A stretch of DNA of 35,472 nt from an uncultured Oscillospiraceae bacterium (GCA_900547445.1 URGJ01000017.1:1-35472); one strand, 5' to 3'; counted from the first letter of the stretch, positions 12,992-22,196 are shown. Program-made: numbers and translations. The notes: generated from the letters alone by a model not told the origin.

Positions 12992-13910
12992 AGCAAAGCT
13001 CCTTTACGCCTATAAGCTTTATAGTACCGCCGTGTATAGCGGGGAGCAAAGCTACCGAAGACACCGCTCCGCTTTCTATAAGAGCCGAGGTGACCTTGCG
13101 CCGCGTCAAGTCCTCCGTACAGCCTATATGCGCGGTTGTAATAACCGACACCCCCGCACAAAAGCTTTCGCTTACCCTTTCAAGCTCCTCCTTTGTGCCG
13201 ATTTCGTCAAAAGCGACTATATCGGGGAACATTGTCCTTACAGCCATTTCTATTCCCGCCGCCTTGTCCGAGGTTAGAAGAACATCGCTGTTCGCTCCCA
13301 AATCGTTACCTGCTTTTCCGCCTATTCCGCCCGAGATTTCACCGCGGCTGTCAATTACCGCAACACGGTAGTGCTTGCCGCAAAGACCGTCCGACATCTG
13401 TCTTATAAGGTCGCGTAGCACCGTTGTTTTTCCGCTCCCGGGAGGCCCCGCTATAAGCAGTCCGCCGCCGCAGTACACCCTTGCAATATCGTTTGCCGCG
13501 CCTATTATCTCCCGCGCTATTCTGATATTAATCGAGGTTACATCGTGCATAACCCCGCCCTCCGAAAGAGTTCCGCATACCCCTGCGCGGTGACCGTTTT
13601 CCATCATAATAAATCCGTTTTTAAGCTCGCTTTCATGGGCGTAAACCGAGTTTTTACACAAAAGCCTGAAGCTTTCTTGTAGATCGTCCTTTTCCGCCCT
13701 TAAAAGGTCGCGGGTGATTATAAAGGAGGTTTGTCCGCTTGCCCTGATAAATACCGTTTCTCCTCCGACCGTAAGCGCAACGGGCAGTCCCGCTCTCAGC
13801 CGTATTTCTTCAACGTTTTCCTTAACTGTTTTCGGCAGTCCGCACAGCGCCTCTCTTATTCTCGGTGCGACGCCGTAAAGCACGCTTTCAAATCTTTCTG
13901 TTTTATTCAA
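12975..13910 (-). CDS. spoIIIAA: Stage III sporulation protein AA (secretion-type ATPase)
   Basis: SpoIIIAA is the cytoplasmic ATPase of the feeding-channel complex, related to type II/IV secretion ATPases. In its 311 residues, VEEIRLRAGLPV (33-44) is the family N-terminal motif, GPPGSGKT (155-162) is Walker A, IDSRGEI follows, and IVAFDEIG with D235 and E236 is Walker B. The start is TTG at 13910, preceded by GAGGTGA; no ATG fits. It is the first gene of the spoIIIA operon. In Bacillus the operon is under sigma-E; here a CATAGTAT sequence about 32 bases upstream resembles a sigma-E -10 box (CATACANT), but I find no convincing -35 partner. Confidence 0.94.
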   Translation of the reverse strand: MNKTERFESVLYGVAPRIREALCGLPKTVKENVEEIRLRAGLPVALTVGGETVFIRASGQTSFIITRDLLRAEKDDLQESFRLLCKNSVYAHESELKNGFIMMENGHRAGVCGTLSEGGVMHDVTSINIRIAREIIGAANDIARVYCGGGLLIAGPPGSGKTTVLRDLIRQMSDGLCGKHYRVAVIDSRGEISGGIGGKAGNDLGANSDVLLTSDKAAGIEMAVRTMFPDIVAFDEIGTKEELERVSESFCAGVSVITTAHIGCTEDLTRRKVTSALIESGAVSSVALLPAIHGGTIKLIGVKELCCGVAV

Positions 13911-13988
13911 AATCCGTCACCTCACACTAAATACTATGACGGGGTTGTCCCTTGTAGAACATTTTAAAAAATAAAATTTAATCGCATA

Positions 13989-14017
13989 TTTATAAAGTTA
14001 CGGAATTTTTTTATATT
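13989..14017 (+). promoter_or_regulatory. Possible promoter of the sugar ABC importer operon
   Basis: TTTATA (13989-13994), a 17-base spacer and TATATT (14012-14017) lie 41 bases before the ATG at 14059. The region between spoIIIAA and this gene is AT-rich, so the call is tentative. No catabolite-response element was recognised. Confidence 0.45.
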
Positions 14018-14058
14018 TTTGCGGAATGTTATTAAAAGAAATCTTTAGGAGGTAAATT

Positions 14059-15405
14059 ATGAAAAAACCGATTTCTTTATTATTATCAATTATCTGTTTG
14101 CTGTCCTGCATATCGCTTGCGGGCTGCGGCAAAAAGAAAACAACAAGCTCCGAGGTGTATTTCCTCAATTTTAAGCCTGAATCCGCCTCGGTTTACGAGG
14201 AGCTGGCTAAAAAATACGAGGAGGAAAAGGGTGTAAAGGTCAAGGTTGTGACCGCAGCTGCCAACACCTATGAGCAGACCCTTAAATCCGAAATTGCAAA
14301 GTCGGGCGCTCCCACCATTTTTCAGGTCAACGGTCCTGTAGGCTATGACGAATGGGACGACTACTGCCTTGATATTAAGAACAGTAAGCTTTACAATATG
14401 CTTTCTGACAAAGGCCTCGCCATTAAAGACGACGGCGGAGTATACGCGATACCTTATGTTATCGAGGGATACGGAATTATTTATAACAACGCGATTATGA
14501 AGAAATATTTCGCGCTCCCCGACAAAAAAACCGACCTTAAATCAGCCGATGAAATCGACAGCTTCGACAAGCTTAAAACAGTAGTTGAGGATATGACCGC
14601 GAATCTTTCTAAGCTCGGCATCGAGGGCGTTTTCGCATCTACCTCTCTTTCAAGCGGCGAAGACTGGCGCTGGCAGTCACATCTTTTGAATGTTCCGCTT
14701 TACTATGAGCTGTTTGAAAAGAACGATGCCAACTCAGACCTGTCACTCGCTATGTATAAGGCGGATAAAATCGAATATAAGTACGCCGAAAACTTTGAAA
14801 AGCTTTTCGACCTTTATGTCAACAATTCAATCACAAAGCCCACCCTATTAGGCTCCAAGTCGGTTGCCGACTCAATGGCTGAATTTGCGCTCGGAAAGGT
14901 TGCTATGGTGCAGAACGGCAACTGGAGCTGGTCGCAGATTTCCGGCGTTAAGGGCAACACCGTAAAAGCCGATGACATTAAAATGATGCCTATGTATACA
15001 GGAATAGAAGGAGAAAAAGGTCAGGGCATCTGCATAGGTACGGAAAACTACCTTGCAATCAACAAAAACGCTACCGACGAACAGCAAAAGAACTCTCTGG
15101 CTTTCCTTGAATGGCTTTTTTCAAGCGACACCGGCAAGGATTATGTGACAAACAAGCTCGACTTTATCACCCCCTTTAACACCTTCTCAGAAAACGAGCT
15201 CCCGAATGACCCGCTCGCCAAAGAAATTTCCCGATATATGAAGGATGATTCGGTCAAGAATATTCCTTGGGTATTTACGGGCTTCCCGAGCGAAGCGTTT
15301 AAAAAGGAAGTCGGCAGTTCTCTGCTCGACTATGTTCAGGGCAATAAAAAGTGGGAAGATGTACGCAAGAGCATAAGCGATAAATGGAAGAGTGAACGCG
15401 CATAA
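14059..15405 (+). CDS. Sugar ABC transporter substrate-binding lipoprotein
   Basis: The 448-aa protein is a family 1 extracellular solute-binding protein of carbohydrate importers. It has a lipoprotein signal peptide with lipobox LAGC and lipid-bearing C23, to be processed by signal peptidase II, whose gene lspA is in this window. The mature part begins with a basic linker and the EVYFLNFKPESASVYEELAKKYEEEKGVKVKVV opening typical of such binding proteins. AGGAGGTAA precedes the ATG. It starts a four-gene operon with two permeases and 4-alpha-glucanotransferase; malto-oligosaccharides are therefore the likely ligand, but this is inferred from context only. Confidence 0.93.
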   Translation: MKKPISLLLSIICLLSCISLAGCGKKKTTSSEVYFLNFKPESASVYEELAKKYEEEKGVKVKVVTAAANTYEQTLKSEIAKSGAPTIFQVNGPVGYDEWDDYCLDIKNSKLYNMLSDKGLAIKDDGGVYAIPYVIEGYGIIYNNAIMKKYFALPDKKTDLKSADEIDSFDKLKTVVEDMTANLSKLGIEGVFASTSLSSGEDWRWQSHLLNVPLYYELFEKNDANSDLSLAMYKADKIEYKYAENFEKLFDLYVNNSITKPTLLGSKSVADSMAEFALGKVAMVQNGNWSWSQISGVKGNTVKADDIKMMPMYTGIEGEKGQGICIGTENYLAINKNATDEQQKNSLAFLEWLFSSDTGKDYVTNKLDFITPFNTFSENELPNDPLAKEISRYMKDDSVKNIPWVFTGFPSEAFKKEVGSSLLDYVQGNKKWEDVRKSISDKWKSERA

Positions 15406-16251
15406 ATGGAAAAAACAGTAAAACGCTGGTTCCCTGTATTTTTACTGCCCACCCTCACGGCATTTTTAATAGCCTTCGCAATCCCCTTTGTAATGGGCGT
15501 GTTTCTTTCCTTTACCGAATTCCGCACCGTAACCGACGCGACCTTTGTAGGTTTCTCAAATTATATCCGCGCCTTTACGGACGATAAGCTTTTTTTGCAG
15601 TCGCTTATATTTACGGTAAAGTTTGCGGTAATCTCGGTAATAGGAATTAACGTTATAGCATTTGTTTTGGCTCTGCTGTTTACAAGGGGGCTCCCCGGCA
15701 CAAACTTCTTTCGCACGGTCTTTTTTATGCCGAATCTTATCGGCGGCATTGTTCTCGGCTATATCTGGCAGGTAATAATAAACGGCGTGCTTTATAAGTT
15801 CGGTTACTCTATAACCTCTAACCCGACCTACGGCTTTTGGGGACTGGTTATCCTTATGCACTGGCAGATGATAGGCTATATGATGATAATTTATATAGCG
15901 GGTATTCAGAATATCCCAACGGATATATTGGAGGCGGCGCGGGTAGACGGTGCGAACGCTCTTACCGTTCTATTTAAAATTACAATTCCCTCGGTTATGC
16001 CGTCGATTACAATTTGCCTGTTTTTAACCATAACAAACTCCTTTAAGCTGTTTGACCAGAATTTAGCCCTGACCGCAGGCGCGCCCGCAAACCGAACCCA
16101 GATGGTGGCGCTTGATATTTACAATACCTTTTATTCCCGTTCAGGCTACGAGGGAGTAGGTCAGGCCAAGGCGGTAATATTCTTTATTATCGTGGCGGCA
16201 ATAGCCCTTTTACAGCTTTATCTTACACGCAGAAAAGAGGTTGAAAGCTGA
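15406..16251 (+). CDS. Sugar ABC transporter permease (MalF type)
   Basis: The 281-aa membrane protein has six hydrophobic segments and the cytoplasmic EAA loop EAARVDGANALTVLFKITIP at about 176-195, which docks onto the ATPase. It is of the MalF/UgpA kind without the large extra loop. The ATG follows the stop of the binding protein gene directly, and its own stop TGA shares one base with the next start. An ATPase subunit is not encoded nearby; in many Bacillota a shared MsmK/MalK-like ATPase energises such importers. Confidence 0.94.
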   Translation: MEKTVKRWFPVFLLPTLTAFLIAFAIPFVMGVFLSFTEFRTVTDATFVGFSNYIRAFTDDKLFLQSLIFTVKFAVISVIGINVIAFVLALLFTRGLPGTNFFRTVFFMPNLIGGIVLGYIWQVIINGVLYKFGYSITSNPTYGFWGLVILMHWQMIGYMMIIYIAGIQNIPTDILEAARVDGANALTVLFKITIPSVMPSITICLFLTITNSFKLFDQNLALTAGAPANRTQMVALDIYNTFYSRSGYEGVGQAKAVIFFIIVAAIALLQLYLTRRKEVES

Positions 16252-17081
16252 TGGCAAGAAAAATAATAAGCGGTGTCTGCTTTATACTGCTGATTATTTT
16301 CGCAGCCGCGTTTATTTTTCCTGTGGCGGTGGTACTCATTAACTCCTTTAAGGCTAAGTTTTCCATTAACGCAAGTCCCTTTACCCTGCCCGTAGGAGAT
16401 GATTTTGTCGGCCTTTCAAACTATACCGAGGGCATTAAAAACACAGGATTTGTCTCGGCTTTCGGCTGGTCGCTCTTCATTACCCTATTTTCGATTGCCG
16501 CCATTATTATATTCACCTCTATGTGCGCGTGGTATATTGTGAGGGTCAAAACAATATTTACTTCTCTTTTATACTACGCGCTGGTCTTTTCAATGATTGT
16601 ACCGTTTCAGATGGTTATGTTTACAATGTCAAAGGTCGCAAATGTGTTGCATCTTGACAATCCTGTTGGTATAATATTAATATATTTAGGCTTCGGTGCG
16701 GGTCTTTCGGTCTTTATGTTCACGGGATTTATAAAAACGGTGCCGCTTGGCATTGAAGAGGCCGCCACTATCGACGGATGTACGCCCTTTCAAACCTATT
16801 GGCGGGTAGTTTTTCCTATTTTAAAGCCAACGGCGATAACTGTCGCGATTTTGAATACTATGTGGATTTGGAACGACTATCTTCTTCCCTATCTTGTAAT
16901 AGGCAGCGATTATAAAACAATTCCGATTGCCGTGCAGTATTTAAAGGGCGGCTACGGTTCCGTAGATATGGGCGCTATGATGGCGATGCTGGTGCTTTCT
17001 ATTATTCCTGTAATAGTTTTTTATCTTTCAAGTCAAAAATATATTATAAAAGGGGTTGCGGCGGGTGCTGTTAAGGGGTAG
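16251..17081 (+). CDS. Sugar ABC transporter permease (MalG type)
   Basis: The 276-aa membrane protein has six hydrophobic segments, beginning with a helix at about 7-30, and the EAA loop EEAATIDGCTPFQTYWRVVFP at about 169-189. It is a MalG/UgpE-type permease that should pair with the permease encoded just upstream. Start and upstream stop overlap by one base, and its 3' end overlaps the start of the glucanotransferase gene by about 17 bases, which suggests coupled synthesis of importer and enzyme. Confidence 0.94.
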   Translation: MARKIISGVCFILLIIFAAAFIFPVAVVLINSFKAKFSINASPFTLPVGDDFVGLSNYTEGIKNTGFVSAFGWSLFITLFSIAAIIIFTSMCAWYIVRVKTIFTSLLYYALVFSMIVPFQMVMFTMSKVANVLHLDNPVGIILIYLGFGAGLSVFMFTGFIKTVPLGIEEAATIDGCTPFQTYWRVVFPILKPTAITVAILNTMWIWNDYLLPYLVIGSDYKTIPIAVQYLKGGYGSVDMGAMMAMLVLSIIPVIVFYLSSQKYIIKGVAAGAVKG

Positions 17082-18558
17082 CGACACAAAATATAAGAAA
17101 GAAAGCGGCGTGCTGATGCACATTTCATCGCTCCCGTCGCCTCACGGTATAGGCGATTTAGGAAGCGAAGCGTACCGCTTTGTTGATTTTTTAAAATGCA
17201 GCCGCCAGACCTACTGGCAGCTGCTGCCGCTTTGTCCCGTGGGCAAGGGAAATTCGCCTTACAGCTCGTCAAGCGCCTTTGCGGGAGAAATACTTTTTAT
17301 CAACCTTGACCTTCTTGCAACCGACGGGCTTTTAAGCACCGACGAGATACCTTCGGCGGATTTTCCTAAAAACACCGACTACAAAAAAGTAAGAGAATTT
17401 AAGCTTCCTCTTATTAAAAAAGCGGCGGAGCGCTTTAACCCGAAATCCCGCGATTTTAAAGCCTTTTTAAGAGAAAACGCCTACTGGCTCGACGATTACG
17501 CCCTCTTTATGGCTATAAAGGAGGTCTACCCCAAAAAAAGCTTTGCCGAGCTTGATGACGGGCTTAAATACCGTCTGCCCGACGCGGTTGAACGCTTCAA
17601 AAGAGCGCACTCCGAGCAGATTTTGTTTTACGAAATAACCCAGTACTTTTTTTTCTCGCAGTATCTGAGGCTTAAAAAATACGCCGCGGAAAACGGCGTA
17701 AAATTGATAGGCGATATTCCGTTTTATGTTCAGCTTGAAAGCGCGGATGTTTGGAGTAATCCCGATATTTTCCGTTTAGGCCGTGATATGACCCCTGTTT
17801 TGGTTGCAGGTGTTCCCCCCGATTGCTTTTCGGAGGACGGACAGCTTTGGGGTAACCCGATTTATGATTGGGAGTATCAAAAATCCACCGATTATGAATG
17901 GTGGCGCAAACGCCTTATCCATAACTCAAAGCTTTATGACATAATAAGAATCGACCATTTCCGTGCTTTCGCGGATTATTACACCATTCCCTACGGCGCT
18001 AAGACCGCTAAAAGCGGCGTTTGGGAAAAGGGCGTGGGACTTCCCTTTTGGAATTTGATGAAACAGTATGTAAGCGCCGAAATTATCGCCGAGGATTTGG
18101 GCGGCGACACCCCTGAGGTTGAAAAGCTTGTTGAGGATACAGGTTTTCCTAATATGAAGGTACTGCAATTTGCCTTTAACACCGACCTCGAAAATCCCTT
18201 TTTACCTAAGAATTATCAAAGAAACTGCGTTTGCTACACAGGCACGCACGATAATGACACAACCCGTGGCTGGTTTGAAAAGGCAAGTGAAAAGGAACAA
18301 ATTATGTTTACCCGCCTTGTTCCGGCTGATAAATCGGGCTCGGCTGTGCTAAGCCTTATATCCTTTGCTATGAAATCAAAGGCAAGGATGGTAATAATAC
18401 CGATGCAGGACTATTTACAGCTTGATTCCTCTGACCGTCTTAACACTCCCGGTATACCCTCGGGCAACTGGGAATGGCGGCTTTCTAAAAGCGACCTGAC
18501 AGATGAGCTTGCAGGCGAGATAAAACGCCTAAGTGCCGGACGAAATGAAAATAGATAA
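17065..18558 (+). CDS. malQ: 4-alpha-glucanotransferase (amylomaltase)
   Basis: MalQ transfers alpha-1,4-glucan segments between malto-oligosaccharides in the cytoplasm (glycoside hydrolase family 77). The protein shows SGVLMHISSLPSPHGIGDLG near the N-terminus, nucleophile aspartate in IIRIDHFRAF (about 297), acid/base glutamate in IIAEDLGG (about 343) and the third acidic residue in TGTHDNDT (about 396). No ATG is available near the start. GTG at 17065 is preferred, nine bases after AGGGG, but TTG at 17056 is possible; either way the start lies within the end of the permease gene. About 497 aa is the usual length. Its position suggests that the importer delivers maltodextrins. A bidirectional terminator follows. 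Confidence 0.95.
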   Translation: MLLRGSDTKYKKESGVLMHISSLPSPHGIGDLGSEAYRFVDFLKCSRQTYWQLLPLCPVGKGNSPYSSSSAFAGEILFINLDLLATDGLLSTDEIPSADFPKNTDYKKVREFKLPLIKKAAERFNPKSRDFKAFLRENAYWLDDYALFMAIKEVYPKKSFAELDDGLKYRLPDAVERFKRAHSEQILFYEITQYFFFSQYLRLKKYAAENGVKLIGDIPFYVQLESADVWSNPDIFRLGRDMTPVLVAGVPPDCFSEDGQLWGNPIYDWEYQKSTDYEWWRKRLIHNSKLYDIIRIDHFRAFADYYTIPYGAKTAKSGVWEKGVGLPFWNLMKQYVSAEIIAEDLGGDTPEVEKLVEDTGFPNMKVLQFAFNTDLENPFLPKNYQRNCVCYTGTHDNDTTRGWFEKASEKEQIMFTRLVPADKSGSAVLSLISFAMKSKARMVIIPMQDYLQLDSSDRLNTPGIPSGNWEWRLSKSDLTDELAGEIKRLSAGRNENR

Positions 18559-18585
18559 ATAATTTAATGATATAAATATCCACAC

Positions 18586-18620
18586 AAAAAAGCCGAAGAG
18601 TTTATCGCTCCTCGGCTTTT
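18586..18620. terminator. Bidirectional terminator between malQ and the transketolase genes
   Basis: GCCGAAGAG (18592-18600) and CTCCTCGGC (18608-18616) form a 9-bp stem with one A-C mismatch on the plus strand and a G-U pair on the minus strand. T-rich sequence follows in both directions (TTTTAATT on plus, TTTTTTGTG on minus). It lies between two convergent stop codons and probably serves both operons. Confidence 0.88.
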
Positions 18621-18632
18621 AATTATTACAAT

Positions 18633-19580
18633 TTACTTTTTCATTGCAACGGCTTTCTTAGCCTTTTCTGCAATATTCACCGCGCGCAGACCGAACTCGT
18701 CGAGCAGCTTGGGTGCAGGGCCCGAATGACCGAAGGTATCGTAAACACCGAGTTTTACAACAGGTACCGGATACTCTTCGCAAAGGAGCTCGCTTACTGC
18801 TCCGCCTAAACCACCTATTACAGAATGTTCCTCGGCAGTGACAATAGCTCCAGTTTCCTTTGCAGCCTTTATTACCGCCTCGTTATCAAGCGGTTTTATA
18901 GTGTGCATATTGATAATTCTCGCGTTTATGCCATCCTTTTTAAGCAACTCGTAAGCCTCAAGCGCCTCGGAAACCATAAGACCCGTTGCGATAACCGTAA
19001 CATCGTTGCCCTCTTTAAGCTCTACCGCTTTACCGACCTCAAACTTATAATCGTCGCCAAATATGACGGGAACGGCAAGACGTCCGAATCTCATATAAAC
19101 AGGACCGTCAAGTTCAAAGGCCGCTTCGACCGCTTTTTTAGCCTCGGTCTCGTCGGCAGGGTTAATAATTGTCATTCCGGGTATTGTACGCATAAGGGCA
19201 ATATCCTCACAGCACTGGTGGGTAGCGCCGTCCTCGCCGACCGAGATTCCGGCGTGCGTCGCGCCTATAATAACATTAAGGTGCGGATAGCCTATCGAAT
19301 TTCTCACCTGCTCAAAGGCGCGCCCAGCCGCAAACATTGCAAAGGAACTGCAAACAACCTTTTTGCCCGTCGCAGCGATGCCCGCCGCAATGCCCATCAT
19401 ATCCGCCTCGGCAATACCGCAATCGTAAAATCTGTCGGGGAAAGCCTTTTTAAACATACCCGTCTGTGTAGCGGCGGCGAGGTCGGCGTCGAGCACCACA
19501 AAATCGTCCCTCTTCGCACCTAATTCAACAAGAGCATTACCGAATGCCGCTCTTGTGGCAACCTTTTTAATTTCTGACAT
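18633..19580 (-). CDS. Transketolase, C-terminal subunit
   Basis: This 315-aa protein has the pyrimidine-binding and C-terminal domains of transketolase (it resembles the second half of a full-length enzyme). Marks are CGIAEADMMGIAAGIAATGK (53-72), which includes the glutamate that activates thiamine diphosphate, SFAMFAAGRAFEQVRN, and the THAGISVGEDGATHQ segment. GAGGGGGAAG precedes the ATG, and the gene follows the N-terminal half by 15 bases. Together they should catalyse two-carbon transfers in the pentose phosphate pathway. A DXS or pyruvate dehydrogenase identity is less likely given the sequence. Confidence 0.93.
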   Translation of the reverse strand: MSEIKKVATRAAFGNALVELGAKRDDFVVLDADLAAATQTGMFKKAFPDRFYDCGIAEADMMGIAAGIAATGKKVVCSSFAMFAAGRAFEQVRNSIGYPHLNVIIGATHAGISVGEDGATHQCCEDIALMRTIPGMTIINPADETEAKKAVEAAFELDGPVYMRFGRLAVPVIFGDDYKFEVGKAVELKEGNDVTVIATGLMVSEALEAYELLKKDGINARIINMHTIKPLDNEAVIKAAKETGAIVTAEEHSVIGGLGGAVSELLCEEYPVPVVKLGVYDTFGHSGPAPKLLDEFGLRAVNIAEKAKKAVAMKK

Positions 19581-19595
19581 TGTTCTTCCCCCTCC

Positions 19596-20432
19596 TTACT
19601 GTAATGCGGCAAGCGACGCTTTAAGCTTGGTCATTGCCTGCTCGTACAACTCATCGTTCGGCGCGGCACCGTGCCAATTTACTGCGTTTTCCATATATGA
19701 AACGCCCTTGCCCTTAACGGTCTTTGCAATAATCGCAACAGGCTTATCGACAGTTTCCGCTTCGTTTAAGGCAGCTTCGATTTGGTTGAAATCGTGTCCG
19801 TCAATTACAATTGTGTGCCAATTAAAGGCCTCGAACTTCTTATCTATCGGTGCGGCGGAGTTTACCTCCTCAATGGTGCCGTCAATCTGAAGATTGTTGT
19901 AATCCACAAACGCCGTGAGGTTGGAAAGTCCCTTATTTGCGGCAAACATAGCAGCCTCCCAAACCTGACCCTCTTCGATTTCGCCGTCGCCTAAGATTGC
20001 ATAAACCTTATAATCGTTTCCGAAATGCTTTGCGGAAAGCGCCATTCCCACAGCGGCGGATATTCCCTGACCTAAAGAGCCTGAAGACATATCAACTCCG
20101 GGTATATGCTTCATATCGGGGTGTCCCTGTAAAATACTGCCTATATGGCGCAAAGTCTTTAAAAGTTCAGTATCAAAGTAGCCGCGGTTTGCAAGCACCG
20201 AATAAAGCGCGGGCGCCGCGTGTCCCTTTGACAGCACCAAGCGGTCTCTGTCCTCCATCTTAGGATTTTTCGGGTCGATGTTCATTTTAGCAAAATAAAG
20301 ATAGGTCAAAATATCCGCGCAGGAAAGCGAGCCGCCCGGGTGACCTGATTTTGCACTGTGTACCCCCTCGATAATTCCCATTCTAACTTTGCAGGCAGTT
20401 TTCTCAAGCTGTTTCTTAGCCGCCGCGTCCAT
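19596..20432 (-). CDS. Transketolase, N-terminal subunit
   Basis: The 278-aa protein is the thiamine diphosphate binding half of transketolase. It has SGHPGGSLSCADILTYLY (about 28-45), SKGHAAPALYSVL, and the cofactor motif GDGEIEEGQVWEA followed by DYNNLQIDG. ATG at 20432 is chosen with AAAGGA eight bases upstream; a TTG directly before it is in frame but has no advantage. The split into two genes is common in Bacillota and archaea and is not a frameshift: both halves have their own ribosome binding sites and complete ends. Confidence 0.94.
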   Translation of the reverse strand: MDAAAKKQLEKTACKVRMGIIEGVHSAKSGHPGGSLSCADILTYLYFAKMNIDPKNPKMEDRDRLVLSKGHAAPALYSVLANRGYFDTELLKTLRHIGSILQGHPDMKHIPGVDMSSGSLGQGISAAVGMALSAKHFGNDYKVYAILGDGEIEEGQVWEAAMFAANKGLSNLTAFVDYNNLQIDGTIEEVNSAAPIDKKFEAFNWHTIVIDGHDFNQIEAALNEAETVDKPVAIIAKTVKGKGVSYMENAVNWHGAAPNDELYEQAMTKLKASLAALQ

Positions 20433-20452
20433 CAAATCATTCCTTTCTGTTT

Positions 20453-21292
20453 TTAAGCCATATCGGACTTAATATTTACTAAATAATCTATAAAATCGGC
20501 TACCGCGCCGTCCTCGCACCTGCCCGCGATAAAATCGGCATGAGCCTTAATATCCTCGGGTGTGTCCGCGGGAACCGCGCTTATATCCGCTTTTTTAATC
20601 ATTTCAAGGTCGTTGTAATAGTCGCCCATCGCGAAATAACAGCCTTTTTCTATTTTAAGCATTTTTTTAAGTTTGTCAAGCTCCGAAGCCTTTGAAACCC
20701 CAATAGGGAACTGCTCGTAATAATTTCTTTTTCTTCCCGCTATTACAGCCGAGGTATCCGAAAAGGCGGAAACCGCGTTTTCCCCGGCTATCATTTCCTT
20801 TACCGAGGCTAAATCTTTTTCGTTGTCAAAAAGGAAAACCACCTTGTTCCAGCGGTATTTCGCGGCCTCATTAAAGCTTACGTTTTCTCCTTTTATCCAC
20901 TCGTATTCCTGATGCTCCCGCGTTTCTTCTGTTTCGTGTATTGTAAGTATTTTCTCGCCGCTGTGAGCTTCAATCCCTACATTAAGCCCCATATCAAGGA
21001 CTTTTTTCGCGATATAATACTCATTTTCGGGCAAAAACAGCTCGTCAAGCACCTTTTTATTCCCGTAGTCGTAAATCATACAGCCGTTTGCCACAACCGA
21101 GGGCGACACCCGTTTGATTTTATCAAGCACGGGACCTACCGCACCCACAGTTCTGCCCGTAGAAAGGGAAAAGTATCCTCCCTCGCTCATAAAATACTCA
21201 ATTTTTTCAATGTTTCTTGGATTGATTTTGCCGTTTATCATTAATGTTCCGTCAATATCGCAGGCAAAAAGACAGCCCGAAAAAATACCCAT
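20453..21292 (-). CDS. HAD superfamily phosphatase, Cof/IIB type
   Basis: The 279-aa protein has HAD motif I as ACDIDGTL (D12 nucleophile, D14), motif II in FSLSTGRTVG, and motifs III-IV around KASELDKLKKML and FAMGDYYNDLEMIKKADIS. The large middle insertion is a type IIB cap, so sugar phosphates or other small phosphoesters are likely substrates. It starts one base after the stop of the pseudouridine synthase gene. Specific function is not predictable from sequence; it is downstream in the same run of genes as lspA and upstream of transketolase. Confidence 0.9.
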   Translation of the reverse strand: MGIFSGCLFACDIDGTLMINGKINPRNIEKIEYFMSEGGYFSLSTGRTVGAVGPVLDKIKRVSPSVVANGCMIYDYGNKKVLDELFLPENEYYIAKKVLDMGLNVGIEAHSGEKILTIHETEETREHQEYEWIKGENVSFNEAAKYRWNKVVFLFDNEKDLASVKEMIAGENAVSAFSDTSAVIAGRKRNYYEQFPIGVSKASELDKLKKMLKIEKGCYFAMGDYYNDLEMIKKADISAVPADTPEDIKAHADFIAGRCEDGAVADFIDYLVNIKSDMA

Positions 21293-21293
21293 T

Positions 21294-22196
21294 TTATCTT
21301 AACCTCTTCAAAAAATTCACAAAGTAATCGGGAAGAGGAGAATCAAATTCCATATACTCCTCTGTCCGCGGATGAATAAACCCGATTTTTTTTGCGTGCA
21401 GGCATTGACCGCCGAGTTCCTTTATTACCTTTTTAGGGCCGTAAACCTCGTCCCCCGCGACAGGGTGGCCGATATAAGCCATATGCACCCGTATCTGGTG
21501 GGTTCTGCCTGTTTCCAGCCGCAGTCTTATATGCGTAAAGCCATCAATACGTTCTATAACCTCGTAATGGGTCACAGCGTTTTTGCTGTTTTCATAAACC
21601 ACCGCCATCTGCTTGCGCTTTACAGGGTGCCTGCCGATAGGCGCGTCTATAACGCCGCTGTCGGTCTTAAGACTCCCATAAACCACCGCTTCGTACTCGC
21701 GGGTAAAGGAATGCTCCTTTATCTGCTCGGCTAATTTATTATGCGCAAAATCGTTTTTTGCAACCATTAAAAGTCCGCTTGTGTTTTTATCTATTCGGTG
21801 GACTATCCCCGGGCGCATAACCCCGTTAATGCCGGACAGCGAATCGCCGCAATGATACATAAGCGCGTTGACAAGCGTACCCGAATAATTCCCCGCCGCA
21901 GGGTGTACCACCATTCCCTTAGGCTTATTGACGACAAGCAAATCGCCGTCTTCATACACAATATCAAGAGGGATATTTTCGGGCGTGATATTATATACCT
22001 CGGGGTCGGGCAGGGTTATAATAACGCTGTCCCCGTCCTTTACCTTGTCGTTTTTTGCGGCGGACTTACCGTTTATAAGCACATTTCCGTCCGCTATAAG
22101 CCCCGCCGCGCGGGAGCGGGTAACTTCCGCGGTCTTTGCGGTAAAGATGTCAATTCTCACCGTCTCGCCGCGAAAAACCGTCTCAATCCTTTCCAT
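21294..22196 (-). CDS. rluD: RluA family pseudouridine synthase (RluD-like)
   Basis: The 300-aa enzyme converts uridine to pseudouridine in RNA, most likely 23S rRNA. An S4 RNA-binding domain occupies about 10-60 (DIFTAKTAEVTRSRAAGLI, GNVLINGK). The catalytic aspartate is D136 in PGIVHRIDKNTSGLLMVAK, and the RTHQIRVHMAYIGHPVAGDEVYG motif follows. Which uridines are modified is inferred only from similarity to RluD/YlyB; YlyB lies next to lspA in Bacillus subtilis, as this gene does. The ATG lies inside the lspA end (14-base overlap), with GGAG seven bases before it. Confidence 0.93.
   Translation of the reverse strand: MERIETVFRGETVRIDIFTAKTAEVTRSRAAGLIADGNVLINGKSAAKNDKVKDGDSVIITLPDPEVYNITPENIPLDIVYEDGDLLVVNKPKGMVVHPAAGNYSGTLVNALMYHCGDSLSGINGVMRPGIVHRIDKNTSGLLMVAKNDFAHNKLAEQIKEHSFTREYEAVVYGSLKTDSGVIDAPIGRHPVKRKQMAVVYENSKNAVTHYEVIERIDGFTHIRLRLETGRTHQIRVHMAYIGHPVAGDEVYGPKKVIKELGGQCLHAKKIGFIHPRTEEYMEFDSPLPDYFVNFLKRLR

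Noticed and set aside
18825..19523. 232-codon plus-strand open frame
   Set aside because: It is antisense to the transketolase C-terminal subunit; the composition is that of a shadow frame and no ribosome binding site fits.
18633..20432. Transketolase split considered as a frameshifted single gene
   Set aside because: Both halves have their own ribosome binding sites, complete domain ends and a 15-base gap; a two-gene transketolase is normal in Bacillota.
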